64,000 nucleotides of DNA from PFJX01 sp964393825 (lineage in GTDB: Bacteria; Pseudomonadota; Gammaproteobacteria; Burkholderiales; Thiobacillaceae), in assembly GCA_964393825.1 (NCBI GenBank), contig CAYMUY010000014.1, positions 22,035-86,034 on the forward strand, in the 5' to 3' direction. A model generated the notes under the pieces. That model was given only the letters and a program-made list of their open reading frames with translations, made no database searches and was not told where the DNA came from. Numbering within the stretch: the stretch's first letter is position 1; each line of letters opens with the position of its first letter. Position numbers and translations under genes: made by a program. Below, one piece after another: positions 45,301 through 53,533 of this stretch.

Positions 45301-46953
45301 GGCCATGGTCGCCGCCGCCATGGCCGCCAGCAGGCCCATCAGGCGGATCAGGTTGACACTGGTGTCGGATTGTCCCCAGCCCGCCGCGGGCTGGGCCGCG
45401 ATCTGCCAGGTGCCGCCGGGCAGGGTGATGTCCAGAGTCACCGGCTGCCTGACAAAAACCGAAGTGTCACCGAAGAACACCGGCCCCCTTGCGCCGCTGC
45501 CATCGCTGCCGCGCAGGGCCAGGTCAAGGCTCATTCCGGGGTCGCGCAGGCCTGCCTTGCGGTAAAGCGTTTCCACGTCGATCACCGCTGAGACCAGGCC
45601 CCAGAAGCGCCGCTCGCCGCCGGGCCGGTCCGCGGACAGGAAGACCGGTTCCCGCGCGATGATGCCGATGCCGCCCTGCTGCAGCCGCAGCGGCCCGGCC
45701 AGCACCGAATGGCCGCTGTCGCGCGCGCGCAAGGCCGCTTGACGTTGCTCGGGATGGGTGCGGTAGTCCAGGCCGATGGCCGCCTCATTGCCCGCCAGCG
45801 GATACATCAGGGAAATCACCAGGTTGGGTGCGGCAGCGATATTGCGCAGGGCATGGCGCTCATCCACCAGGTTGCGGGCGATGCCGGCGAACTCGGCCTG
45901 ATCCATGTCCGGCTTGGCAGCGATGATGGCGGTGAGGCCATGGACCAGGAACAGGTTGGCGTTGACCACGCCCTCGAGGCGGGCACGCAGGGCGGATAGT
46001 GTGCTCAGTACGCCGTTTTTCTCCATTTCCAGTGCGCGCTGCCGGGCGAAATGCTCGATGACCTGTTCGGTCGCGACGACCAGCATTGCGGCCAGCAGGG
46101 CGTATATCCAGGCGCGCGCACGGCCGGCCGGAAAGCCCGCGAGGATCGTGCGTGGCAGCCGCATACGGGCAGGGGGCGGTGTTTCCGGCTGGAGCACTGC
46201 GGCAATCTGGTGATGAGTGACCAGGCCGATGAACTGGCCGTTGGCATCGGTGACCAGCAGCCGGCGCACTTTCAATTCATCCATGCGCCGGATGGCCTCG
46301 CTGAGTGGCGCATCGGGGAGAATGGCGGCGACGGGCCGGCTCATCGCTTCGCCCAGGGTGCGGGTCTGGCCGCTGTCGCCTTCCTGGATCACGCGCACCA
46401 GATCGCGTTCGGTGAGGATGCCTGCGGCTTCGCCCGCTTTCTCCACGATCACGCACTCCAGGTGCTGCTTGGCCATCAGGTGCGCGGCTTCCCGGACCAG
46501 CGCATCCTCGGGCAGGGTGGTCAGGGCCTGCAACATCACCGAGGCGACATCCCTGGTGCGAATCAGGTGCTGAAATCTGAAATGGCGGATGAAGTCGCCT
46601 TCGGTGACGATCCCTGCCAACCGGCCCTCGCCGTCGACCACGACGAGATGGCGTATCCTGTGTGCCGCCATCAGGCCATAGGCAGGCAGAAAGCCGAGAT
46701 CCGGTGTTGCGCTCATGGGTGGCTTGCTCATGACCTCGCCCACCGCGAGCGTATTCGTCTGTTCCCGCTGATACACCAGCCGTACCGCGTCGCGCTCGGT
46801 GAAGATTCCCAGGGGGTGCTGCCGCTCGTCCACCACCACCAGCGCGCTGACGCACCACTCGCGCATGCGGGCAAGTGCCTGGGATACCGGTATCTCCGGT
46901 GACACGGTATGGACCGGAAAAGTCAGAATATCGGCCAGCCTGGCGCTCTTCAT
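42301..46953 (-). CDS. CBS4-CHASE-PAS6 histidine kinase (1550 residues)
   Basis: This is a very large sensor kinase. Residues about 1-250 are four CBS domains (two Bateman modules: ALARMREWCVSALVVVD, GIFTERDAV, AGIVTEGDF, AGILTERDL). A TM near 270-290, a periplasmic CHASE domain (about 300-500) and a second TM near 530-550 follow. Six PAS domains are then recognisable, several with PAC segments. The kinase core is phytochrome-type (YSVSHDLKAPLRGIDGY, and FQRLQRAEDYPGTGVGLAIV). It has no receiver of its own; the next gene supplies one. I chose ATG 46953; upstream codons are arginine-rich and not family-like. CBS domains usually bind adenine nucleotides, which would add energy status to the sensed inputs; this is inferred. 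Confidence 0.9.
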   Translation of the reverse strand: MKSARLADILTFPVHTVSPEIPVSQALARMREWCVSALVVVDERQHPLGIFTERDAVRLVYQREQTNTLAVGEVMSKPPMSATPDLGFLPAYGLMAAHRIRHLVVVDGEGRLAGIVTEGDFIRHFRFQHLIRTRDVASVMLQALTTLPEDALVREAAHLMAKQHLECVIVEKAGEAAGILTERDLVRVIQEGDSGQTRTLGEAMSRPVAAILPDAPLSEAIRRMDELKVRRLLVTDANGQFIGLVTHHQIAAVLQPETPPPARMRLPRTILAGFPAGRARAWIYALLAAMLVVATEQVIEHFARQRALEMEKNGVLSTLSALRARLEGVVNANLFLVHGLTAIIAAKPDMDQAEFAGIARNLVDERHALRNIAAAPNLVISLMYPLAGNEAAIGLDYRTHPEQRQAALRARDSGHSVLAGPLRLQQGGIGIIAREPVFLSADRPGGERRFWGLVSAVIDVETLYRKAGLRDPGMSLDLALRGSDGSGARGPVFFGDTSVFVRQPVTLDITLPGGTWQIAAQPAAGWGQSDTSVNLIRLMGLLAAMAAATMAFWLARGHQALRETAARWRESQNLFEHFMANLPAGAYIRDTADAHMLFQNRWLCDHLPGRDEAGSESSTDPAMAAIDQRVPIEGAFRRQENLTTAHGAPLICDIQRFLIPRAGAAPLVGGIISDVSARVRAEQQLASQSARLIALLKTIPDLVWLKDPEGVYLACNPRFEHLYGAREADIIGKTDHDFVPAEQAEAFQEKDRAAIAAGGPRINEEWVTFARDGHRELLETIKTPVFDDQGMLMGVLGIARDITARKQTEAALQESEMRLRLFIDHAPAALAMFDREMRYLAVSRRWLSDYHLENRDILGHSHYEIFSKIPQRWKDVHQRGLAGEVVRASEDRFEQEDGSAQWLRWEVRPWHEASGAIGGIVIFSEDITARKDAEEQARQGELVLDSVFRALPDLFFLMDADGTIRDYRGGKHGDLYVPPEVFLNQRMQVVLPTEQSEMFASKLAEIQAKGGLATYEYNLDMPDGPRQFEARLTGLPDSTQVIAVIRDITRQHRDRVALAASEARYRSLLEMAPFPAVLTRVRDGILVYGNHRAEIQYGIKREAGIGQAADRFYEDPAERARFVEAIRQRGQVNDLELRMRSADGRAFWALVSASVVAFDDEPTIFAAINDITARKQAEAALKEQETFFRLIAENMGDMVAVLDPQGRRLYNSPSYRELFGDLEALKGTDSFAEIHPDDRERVRTTFAETVRTGVGQRINFRFVLTDGGIRDIESQGGVIRDAAGQVERVVVVSRDITERKRLEDEIRQLNADLEERVRLRTTELATANKELETFTYSVSHDLKAPLRGIDGYSRLLLEDHLTQLDEEGRLFLNNVRHGVEQMGQLIEDLLAYSRMERRNLNDQILDLSALVAGLLDERRADIEARGMQVEVALAGLTARADPDGLALVLRNLIDNALKFSRDSLPPTLKISGVSRPGTTILEIKDNGIGFDMRFHDRIFDIFQRLQRAEDYPGTGVGLAIVRKAMQRMGGQIRAESAPGAGATFYLELPR

Positions 46954-47110
46954 GGGTGGATCTGCGTCCGGGAAACGTCGTGGGTGAGACAGTGTATCGG
47001 ACGGATGGAGAGCGTGGCGGTTGGCTTGGGCAACCGCGACAGGCGCTGATTCTGAAAGCGGCGGTACTCCGGATCGGGAGCGCTCGCTGCCAGGGGATGG
47101 CGAAACACCC

Positions 47111-47136
47111 AAAAAAAACGGGGGCCGAAGCCCCCG
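47111..47136 (-). terminator. Rho-independent terminator of the nir operon
   Basis: On the minus strand CGGGGGC-TTCG-GCCCCCG is followed by eight T residues. The UUCG tetraloop and seven-pair GC stem make it a strong terminator. It lies 19 bases after the stop of the small membrane protein. The remaining spacer to the large kinase gene (46954-47110) holds no gene. Confidence 0.95.
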
Positions 47137-47154
47137 TGTCTTGGCGTGTGCCGT

Positions 47155-47271
47155 TCAGAGCTTGATGATCTCGAACAGGTACAGCATGCCGAAGTGGAAG
47201 ACGATGAAAAGCGCAACGGCGGCGGTGACCGCGGAGTTTTCGCTTTTCTCAAACATTTTCTGCATGTTCAT
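47155..47271 (-). CDS. 38-residue single-pass membrane protein at the end of the nir operon
   Basis: This small frame has an excellent ribosome binding site (AGGAG 7 bases before ATG) and ends just before a strong terminator. The sequence begins MNMQKMFEKSENSAVTAAVA and continues into a hydrophobic helix (ALFIVFHFGMLYLFEII) ending in KL. It has a charged N-terminus and one membrane segment with a His, like small subunits of respiratory complexes (for example CcoQ-type), though I do not recognise the family. It follows nirN by 85 bases, and an FNR/DNR-like box lies between, so it may have its own promoter. A role in stabilising a membrane complex of nitrite or NO respiration is a guess from context. 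Confidence 0.8.
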   Translation of the reverse strand: MNMQKMFEKSENSAVTAAVALFIVFHFGMLYLFEIIKL

Positions 47272-47341
47272 GGTGGTGCTCCTGAGGGGTTGAACGTGGG
47301 AACACGATACTTTTCAGCCGCCGTTCGGTCGAGGGGGCGGC

Positions 47342-47355
47342 TTGACGTATGTCAA
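47342..47355. promoter_or_regulatory. FNR/DNR-like box before the small membrane protein gene
   Basis: TTGACGTATGTCAA is a perfect TTGAC-N4-GTCAA inverted repeat, the same form as the one upstream of nnrS. Its centre is about 77 bases upstream of the small gene's ATG, directly after the nirN stop. It would allow separate NO- or oxygen-dependent transcription of this gene. Confidence 0.6.
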
Positions 47356-47356
47356 A

Positions 47357-48961
47357 TCAATGACTTGTCCCTTCTGAGAGGCGGGTCTTGTTCCAGACGT
47401 TGTATTTGCCGACCGGGCGCTTCATGGGCAGGCGCTTGATTTCCTTGAGCGTCTTGGCATCGTAGACGATGAGGGCGCCGTCCATTTCCCAGATGGAGAC
47501 CAGGGCGTATTTGCCGTAGCGATCGAATTCGACATGGGTGGCGGTCTGGCCCGGGGAGGGGGTGAGGTCGGCGACGATCTCCAGGCTCTTCTTGTCGATG
47601 ACGTGCATGATTTCGTGGTTCTTGCCGAAGAACACGTCCGCCCAGACATAGGGGCTGTTCTCGTGGCTACGCAGGAAGAAGCCGGGGCCGGCGGTGGGGA
47701 TGGTCTTGACGGTCTTCCACGTCTTCATGTCGATCACCGTGACCAGGCCGTCCTTGAGGTTGGGCGAGGCCATCACCCGTTGCGGCTTGCCTTCCGCGTC
47801 CAGCCTGTCCCAGGTGATGCCGGAGCCCAGGTGCGGCATGCCGGCGAGATCCAGTTCCGCGATCTTGCGGCCGGCACCGAGGTGGATGACCTGGCCCTTC
47901 GGGCTCGTGCGCGAGGCACCAATGATGTAGTCGTAGTTCTGGTCGAAGAAGAAATCGTCGAGATAGTCATCCAGCACGATATGGCGCACCGGCAGCGGCC
48001 CGGGTTCGGGGATCGCCTCCTTGCTCTGGAAGTCGTGCACCAGGCCCTTGTAGACCGGGCGGCCGTCATAGGGAATTTCCCAGACTTCCGGAATGTCCTT
48101 CAGGGCGGCGATGAAACTGTTGCGCGGGCGGGCGTCGTAGACCGCCGAGACGCGCGAGCTTTTGCCCGTGTTGCCCACCACCGGGATGACCTTGACCAGG
48201 GAGAGGTCCTTGCCATCCAGCGCCACCAGGGTGTGGGGCAGGTAGTTGGCGGCCATCACGACCTTGCCGTCGGAGGAAACCGCGACATTGCGGGTGTTGA
48301 TGCCGACCCGGGTCTCGGCCACCACTTTCAGGTTCCACAGGTCGAACTTGGTGATCCAGCCATCACGGCTGGCCCAGTAGACGAAGCGGCCGTCCTGGGT
48401 GAACTTGGGGCCACCATGCAGGGCGTAGCGGGTGGGGAAGCGGACGATGGGCTCCATCACATCGCCGTCCAGCACCGTGATGTGGTGGTCGCCGTGTTCC
48501 ACCACCAGGGTGATGTTCATCGGATCGGCCTTGAACACCGGCTTGGCCGGCAGGTCGACGGCATCCTGGTTGACGATGCGCGAGGCTTTGATGTCCTCGG
48601 CGTCCCATTTCGGCGGGTGGGTCGGTGGCGTGTAGATCCAGGCCGCCAGGGCCTTGATCTCGTCCGGTTTGAGGATGTCCTTGAACGCCGGCATCTGGGT
48701 CGCCGGCAGCCCCTCGGCGATGGCCCTCTCCGCTTCCGGCTTCTTCAGTCGCGCCAGTGATTCCGGCAGCAGCGTCGGTCCCATGCCGCCGAGGCGGTTG
48801 GGCGCGTGGCAGGAGAGGCAGTGGGTTTCGTAGAGCTTTTCCGGGTCGGGAGCCGCGTGGGACGGGCCGGCCAGCAGGGACAGGCCGATGAGGAGGGCGT
48901 AGGGTGCGCCGCGCGCACCGATGGTCTGGTGCGCGTGGCGCACCTTGCCGAATAACTTCAT
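47357..48961 (-). CDS. nirN: Heme d1-associated c-type cytochrome NirN
   Basis: This 534-residue periplasmic protein has a signal peptide (about 1-36, ending SHA), a cytochrome c domain with CLSCH at 48-52, and an eight-bladed propeller of the cytochrome d1 type. NirN is the dihydro-heme d1 dehydrogenase of the heme d1 pathway and is related to NirS. I call it NirN rather than a second NirS because nirS is at 53902-55614 with the classical GCHGVLRKGATG sequence, and this one sits at the end of the biosynthesis operon. It starts two bases before the nirJ stop region in the same direction. Confidence 0.88.
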   Translation of the reverse strand: MKLFGKVRHAHQTIGARGAPYALLIGLSLLAGPSHAAPDPEKLYETHCLSCHAPNRLGGMGPTLLPESLARLKKPEAERAIAEGLPATQMPAFKDILKPDEIKALAAWIYTPPTHPPKWDAEDIKASRIVNQDAVDLPAKPVFKADPMNITLVVEHGDHHITVLDGDVMEPIVRFPTRYALHGGPKFTQDGRFVYWASRDGWITKFDLWNLKVVAETRVGINTRNVAVSSDGKVVMAANYLPHTLVALDGKDLSLVKVIPVVGNTGKSSRVSAVYDARPRNSFIAALKDIPEVWEIPYDGRPVYKGLVHDFQSKEAIPEPGPLPVRHIVLDDYLDDFFFDQNYDYIIGASRTSPKGQVIHLGAGRKIAELDLAGMPHLGSGITWDRLDAEGKPQRVMASPNLKDGLVTVIDMKTWKTVKTIPTAGPGFFLRSHENSPYVWADVFFGKNHEIMHVIDKKSLEIVADLTPSPGQTATHVEFDRYGKYALVSIWEMDGALIVYDAKTLKEIKRLPMKRPVGKYNVWNKTRLSEGTSH

Positions 48962-48962
48962 G

Positions 48963-50153
48963 TCAAATCTCCAGAACTTGGGGCGCGCGATCGGAATGGA
49001 CGAGGCCGATTTCCTCGTCGCTCAGATAGCAACCCGGGTCTTCCGCCCAGAAATCGTCCGTGGTCTGCCAGGCGCGCACGCGGGTGTTGCCGTTGCAGAG
49101 GGCGAGATGGGCACATTCGGCGCAGCGGCCGGTGACCGGCCGCGGCGAGGTTTTCAGGCCGGCCATCAGCGGGTCGGAGGTGTCTTGCCATATTTCGGAA
49201 AAGGGTCGCTCGCGGACACTGCCCAGGGGGTAGTTCCACCACATGGTGTCCGGATGGACCGTGCCCAGGTTGTCGATGTTGGCGATGTTGACGCCGGAGG
49301 CGTTGCCGCCCCATTGCGCGAGTTTGTCGCGGAGGTGTTCCACCTGTTCCGGATAGCGCTCGCGCGCCCAGTGCAGCAGGTAGGCGCCGTCGGCGTCGTT
49401 GTTGCCGGTGACGTATTCGCGGGCGGGAAGGCCACCCGACCGCGCGGCCTTGACCTGTTGCCAGCAGCGCTCGAACAGGAGGTTGAGCGCGGCACGCGTG
49501 GTGCGATGGTGGGCGTCATCTTTCCGGTTCTTGTTGCCGCGCCCGGCATAGTTGAGGTGCGAGAGGTAGAACTTGTGGATGCCTTCCGTTTCCATCAGGT
49601 CGAGCAGGGCGGGGAAGTCGTCGGCATTGTCCTGGGTAAGGGTGAAGCGGATGCCGACCTTGGCGCCGGCATCACGGCACAGGCGCACGCCGTTGAGGGC
49701 GGCGGCGAATGCGCCGTCCTTGCGGCGGAAGCGGTCGTGCGTCGCGGCGAGGCCGTCGAGGCTGATGCCGACGTAATCAAAGCCGGTGGCGGCGATCTTC
49801 GCCACGTTCTCGGCGTTGACCAGGGTGCCGTTGCTGGAGAGGCCGACGTAGAAGCCCATTTCCTTAGCACGCCGGCCGATCTCGAAGATGTCCGGGCGCA
49901 GCAGCGGCTCGCCGCCGGAGAGAATCAGTACCGGTACCTTGAAGGCCTTGAGGTCGTCCATCACCTTGAATACCTCGGCGGTGGACAGTTCACCGGCGAA
50001 ATCCTTGTCCGCCGAGATCGAGTAGCAATGCTTGCAGGTGAGGTTGCAGCGCCGCACCAGGTTCCAGATCACCACCGGGCCGGGGGGCGCGCGTTTCGGG
50101 CCCAGTGGGGTGGGATGGATGAGTTCCTGCATGTACTGGGTGACGCGGAACAT
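48963..50153 (-). CDS. nirJ: Heme d1 biosynthesis radical SAM protein NirJ
   Basis: This 396-residue radical SAM enzyme has C36, C40 and C43 (RRCNLTCKHCYS) for the [4Fe-4S] cluster, the GGEPLLRPD motif, and a C-terminal cysteine cluster (CAECAHLALCNGN and DPGC) for an auxiliary Fe-S cluster. NirJ removes propionate side chains from didecarboxysiroheme during heme d1 synthesis. I chose ATG 50153, which starts MFRVTQYMQEL as in the family. It directly precedes nirN. Confidence 0.96.
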   Translation of the reverse strand: MFRVTQYMQELIHPTPLGPKRAPPGPVVIWNLVRRCNLTCKHCYSISADKDFAGELSTAEVFKVMDDLKAFKVPVLILSGGEPLLRPDIFEIGRRAKEMGFYVGLSSNGTLVNAENVAKIAATGFDYVGISLDGLAATHDRFRRKDGAFAAALNGVRLCRDAGAKVGIRFTLTQDNADDFPALLDLMETEGIHKFYLSHLNYAGRGNKNRKDDAHHRTTRAALNLLFERCWQQVKAARSGGLPAREYVTGNNDADGAYLLHWARERYPEQVEHLRDKLAQWGGNASGVNIANIDNLGTVHPDTMWWNYPLGSVRERPFSEIWQDTSDPLMAGLKTSPRPVTGRCAECAHLALCNGNTRVRAWQTTDDFWAEDPGCYLSDEEIGLVHSDRAPQVLEI

Positions 50154-50200
50154 TCGTTTCTCCTGTGGCGCCTGGGCGCCGGCCATCGATAGTCAGGGCG

Positions 50201-50689
50201 CTAGGTGCTGATGCGCAACCCCGTCTTCTTGAGAATGCCCCGGCTGTAGAGAATGTCCGAGGCGCGGCAATCCTTGCCCAGCAGGGCGCGTATTTCCTCC
50301 GCGTAGGCGTTCACCTGCTCGCGCGATTTGCCGTGCAGCATGGCGAACAGGTTGTAGGGCCACAACGGCGGCCGGCGCGGGCGTCGGTAGCAGTGCGAGA
50401 CGAAGTCCAGGCGGCCGATCCGTTCGCCGAGTTCGTCCACGCGCTTGTCCGCCACATCCCAGACCGACATGCCATTGGCGATGTAGCCGAGCGCGTAATG
50501 ATTGGGCACCAGGCCGATGCGGCGGATGGCGCCGCTCGCCAGCATGCCTTGCAGTCGCGCCATGACTTCCTCGGCGGGGATGCCGAGTTGCTCCGCGACG
50601 GCGTGATAGGGGCGCGCCACCAGGGGCAGGCCGGACTGGGTGGCGGCGATCAGGGCAAGGTCGATGGGGTCGGGGATGGGGGGCGCCAC
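50201..50689 (-). CDS. nirH: Siroheme decarboxylase subunit NirH
   Basis: This 162-residue AsnC/Lrp-like protein has an N-terminal winged helix and a C-terminal substrate domain with HCYRRPRRPPLWPYNLFAML. With NirD, L and G it decarboxylates siroheme to didecarboxysiroheme. The start is a GTG at 50689, two bases after the nirG stop; the open frame further upstream is only a shadow of nirG. NirL and NirH are hard to tell apart without alignment; I assign H by position. Confidence 0.85.
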   Translation of the reverse strand: MAPPIPDPIDLALIAATQSGLPLVARPYHAVAEQLGIPAEEVMARLQGMLASGAIRRIGLVPNHYALGYIANGMSVWDVADKRVDELGERIGRLDFVSHCYRRPRRPPLWPYNLFAMLHGKSREQVNAYAEEIRALLGKDCRASDILYSRGILKKTGLRIST

Positions 50690-50691
50690 GG

Positions 50692-51207
50692 TCAGGCCTT
50701 CAGCTTGAGTTCGACGAAGAATTCCCGCTCCTTGGGGAAGCGGTAGATCGGATGCGAGGTCATCGATTCGATGTACGCGAAGGTGGCTTCCACTTTCTCC
50801 GGGGTTTCCGCCGCGCCCACGAACCAGAGGTTCAGCGCGTGTTCGCGGCGATAGTTGTGGGCGATTTCCGGTTGCGCGCTGACGAACGCGGCGACCCGGT
50901 CGAACTCGTTGTCCGGCAGCGCCATGGCCGCCAGGACATTGGCGCCGCCAAGACGGTCGGCGTTGAACAGCGGGCCGAAGCGGGTCAGGACGCCAGCTTG
51001 CAACAACTTGTCGATGCGCTTGATCAGTTCGCCTTCCAGCAGGTCGAGCGAACGCGCTACTTCCAGGAAGGGCCACTCGCAGACGGGAAAGCCGCCCTGC
51101 AGGGCGTTGATGATGCGGCGGTCGGTTTCATCCAGGGGCACGGGCGCGCAATCAGACTTGCGTCCGGTCGTCATGCCGTGTCGGGTGCCCCGCTTGGTGC
51201 CGCTCAT
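50692..51207 (-). CDS. nirG: Siroheme decarboxylase subunit NirG
   Basis: This 171-residue AsnC-like protein has ETDRRIINALQGGFPV at the winged-helix start and TRFGPLFNADRLGGANVLAAM and NYRREHALNLWFV further on. These stretches are typical of the NirD/NirG half of the decarboxylase. A basic N-terminal extension of about 20 residues precedes the domain. Its ATG follows the nirDL stop by one base. Confidence 0.88.
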   Translation of the reverse strand: MSGTKRGTRHGMTTGRKSDCAPVPLDETDRRIINALQGGFPVCEWPFLEVARSLDLLEGELIKRIDKLLQAGVLTRFGPLFNADRLGGANVLAAMALPDNEFDRVAAFVSAQPEIAHNYRREHALNLWFVGAAETPEKVEATFAYIESMTSHPIYRFPKEREFFVELKLKA

Positions 51208-51208
51208 C

Positions 51209-52204
51209 TCAGGCCACCCGCGCCAGGTTGCTGTAGCGGGCGCCGCACTGTTTGAAGCGGCGGCGCGAGAACAAGGGTTGGCAGACGATGTGTTCGAGAC
51301 CGAGTTCGGCGCGCAGGCGCGCCAGTTCCGCCAATACCGCGTCGCGGTCGCGGCCGTGCAGCATGGAAAACAGGTTGTAGCGCCAGTGCGGTGCTTGCCG
51401 CGGCCGCCGGTAGCAGAGGGTGACGGCGGTCTGGCCGGCCAGCGCGTGGCCGACGGCGCTGACCTGCGCGTCCGGCACGTCCCAGACCACCATGGCGTTG
51501 GCGTGGTAGCCCAGTTCGCGGTGCCTCACCACGACACCGAAGCGGCGAATGACGCCCAGGTCGAGCAGGTGGGCCAGGCGCGCGAGCACCTGTTCCTCGC
51601 GCCAGCCTAGACGTGCGGCGAGGAGGGCGAAGGGGCGGGGTTCAAGGTTGATGCCGCCTTCCAGGGCGGCGGCCAGGGCGTAGTCGGCGGACTCCAGCCG
51701 GACTTCCTCCGGTTCGTCACGGCGTCGCGTGGGATCGAGGTGGGGACGGGCGGCGCCGGAGAGATCGAAGCCCAGGTCGATATGGAAATCCTCGAGCATG
51801 GGCAGGTCGAGCACCGGGCTGGCGGCCTGGTCGCCGATTTCGCCAAGGATGGCTTGCACCCGCTCGCGGGTTGGTGCGGTGGCGACGAACCAGAGGTTGA
51901 AGTCGTGTTCGCGCTCGTAATTGTGGTTCACCTCGGGATAGGCGCTGATGACGCGCGCCACTGACTCGATGCGCTCGGGCGCCACCGCGACGGCGGCCAG
52001 TGTGCTCCAGCCCAGCGTGTGTGGACGGAACACGGCGCCGATGCGGGAGACCGTGCCGCTCTTGGCCAGGGCGCGCAGGCGCGCGATCGCTTCCGCCTCG
52101 GAAATGCCGAGCCAGGCGCCCAGGTCCGCGTAGGGGCGTGAAACCAGAGGGAAATCGCGTTGCCAGTTGTTGACCAGGTGAAAGTCGATGGGGGGCAGGG
52201 GCAT
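51209..52204 (-). CDS. nirDL: Fused siroheme decarboxylase NirDL
   Basis: This 331-residue protein contains two AsnC-like halves. Residues about 1-155 are NirD-like (SRIGAVFRPHTLGWSTLAA, NHNYEREHDFNLWFV), and about 175-331 are NirL-like (RRFGVVVRHRELGYHANAMV, CYRRPRQAPHWRYNLFSML). Fusion of D and L is known in several bacteria, while G and H stay separate here. The ATG at 52204 has GGAG six bases upstream. The 105 bases to nirF contain no gene. Confidence 0.92.
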   Translation of the reverse strand: MPLPPIDFHLVNNWQRDFPLVSRPYADLGAWLGISEAEAIARLRALAKSGTVSRIGAVFRPHTLGWSTLAAVAVAPERIESVARVISAYPEVNHNYEREHDFNLWFVATAPTRERVQAILGEIGDQAASPVLDLPMLEDFHIDLGFDLSGAARPHLDPTRRRDEPEEVRLESADYALAAALEGGINLEPRPFALLAARLGWREEQVLARLAHLLDLGVIRRFGVVVRHRELGYHANAMVVWDVPDAQVSAVGHALAGQTAVTLCYRRPRQAPHWRYNLFSMLHGRDRDAVLAELARLRAELGLEHIVCQPLFSRRRFKQCGARYSNLARVA

Positions 52205-52309
52205 GGGGAGCTCCAATTGGCTAGTGCCACATCAGGTGCGCCAGGCGCGTCGTCACCGCATAGCGCGCTGCGCGGCGTGCGTTGTGGATGTGGTCCGATG
52301 ACGCCATGG

Positions 52310-53533
52310 TCAGAGGCCGAAACGGTGCGCGCGCGACGAGAAGAAGATGCCGCTGGGGGCGTTGGCGGGCAGTTCTCCGATCTTCCTGAATGTCTCGGTG
52401 TCATAGATGTCGACGCGATTGGCGTCGCGCACCGAGACCCAGACCTGTTCGCCACGCGGGCTGAACTCCATGTGCAGCACAGCCTTGCCCGGCTTCATGG
52501 TGTGGATGATCTGCCGGCTTTCCACATCGATGACCTGGATGGTGTCGTAGTCGGGGAAGGCGAAGTTGACCCAGAGGCGGCGACCGCTGGGATCGCTCAT
52601 GACGAATACGGGTTGCCCGGCGACCGGGATGCGGTCCACCAGTTTCCAGGTGGCCAGATCCACCAGAACCACTTCATGCCGGCCGACGCCGGGAATGAAC
52701 GCCAGGTTGCCGGACGCCGCCCAGGTTTCCAGGTGCGGCATCTTGTAGACCGGCAGCTTCTGTTCACCCTTGCCGTATTCCGGCAAGGCGCGTTTCACGC
52801 CGCGATCCGGGTGCCACATGTCGAGCACCGCGACGCCATCCTCGCCATACAGGCCCGCCACATACCAGCGGCCATCGCCGGTGATCAGGGCATCGTAGGG
52901 CTGGTTGCCGATGTTCCTGAACTTGGTCAGCTTGGGATGGCGCGGGTCTTCCGAGAGGTCCATGAGCCAGATCTCGCCAGCGTCGAACAGGGAGAAGGCA
53001 AAACGGTTGCCGAAGCTGTCTTCCAGCCCGACCACCCGTGACAGCGCCTTGGTTTCCTCCGAATACGCAGGGATATCGGCGATCTGTTCCAGGGTGTCGC
53101 TGTCGAAAATCTTGACGCCACCCGGCACGTAGTTGGCGGCAGCGATCCAGCGACCGTCCTGGGAAATGGCGCCGCCGATGGAATTGCCGGACTGGATGAC
53201 GCGCTTGACGATGCTGCCGGTGAGCAGATCCACCTTGGTCAATCCACCGTCGCGGCCGAATACATAGGCGTAGCGGGCATCACGGGAAAACACGGCGGAG
53301 GCGTGCGAGGTGTCGCCGAGGCCTTCCACCCGCTGCAACAGGCAGTGCCGGGTCGTGTCCACCAGCTGGATCGAACCCTTGGCGCGTTCGATGATGAGAC
53401 CGAGGTCGCCACTGCCGCGCACCACGTCGGTCTGGCATGTGTTGGCGGGGCGGTCCTCGGCGTGGGTCACCAGGGCGGGAAGGGCGAGTGCCGCGCAGGC
53501 GATCAGGGTGAGGATGAGTTTGCGCGAGGTCAT
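52310..53533 (-). CDS. nirF: Heme d1 biosynthesis protein NirF
   Basis: This 407-residue protein has an N-terminal signal (LILTLIACAALALPALVTHA) and a cytochrome d1-like eight-bladed propeller without a cytochrome c domain. NirF is required for heme d1 formation in the periplasm and acts together with NirN. Stretches such as SGDLGLIIERAKGSIQLVD and GRWIAAANYVPGG identify it. The ATG at 53533 overlaps the nirC stop by four bases. Confidence 0.94.
   Translation of the reverse strand: MTSRKLILTLIACAALALPALVTHAEDRPANTCQTDVVRGSGDLGLIIERAKGSIQLVDTTRHCLLQRVEGLGDTSHASAVFSRDARYAYVFGRDGGLTKVDLLTGSIVKRVIQSGNSIGGAISQDGRWIAAANYVPGGVKIFDSDTLEQIADIPAYSEETKALSRVVGLEDSFGNRFAFSLFDAGEIWLMDLSEDPRHPKLTKFRNIGNQPYDALITGDGRWYVAGLYGEDGVAVLDMWHPDRGVKRALPEYGKGEQKLPVYKMPHLETWAASGNLAFIPGVGRHEVVLVDLATWKLVDRIPVAGQPVFVMSDPSGRRLWVNFAFPDYDTIQVIDVESRQIIHTMKPGKAVLHMEFSPRGEQVWVSVRDANRVDIYDTETFRKIGELPANAPSGIFFSSRAHRFGL

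Noticed and set aside
47357..48961. A second nirS
   Set aside because: Order in the operon and the cytochrome c sequence fit NirN better; the classical NirS is at 53902-55614.
50690..51076. N-terminal extension of the NirH frame
   Set aside because: It is a shadow of nirG; the GTG at 50689 starts where the protein domain starts.
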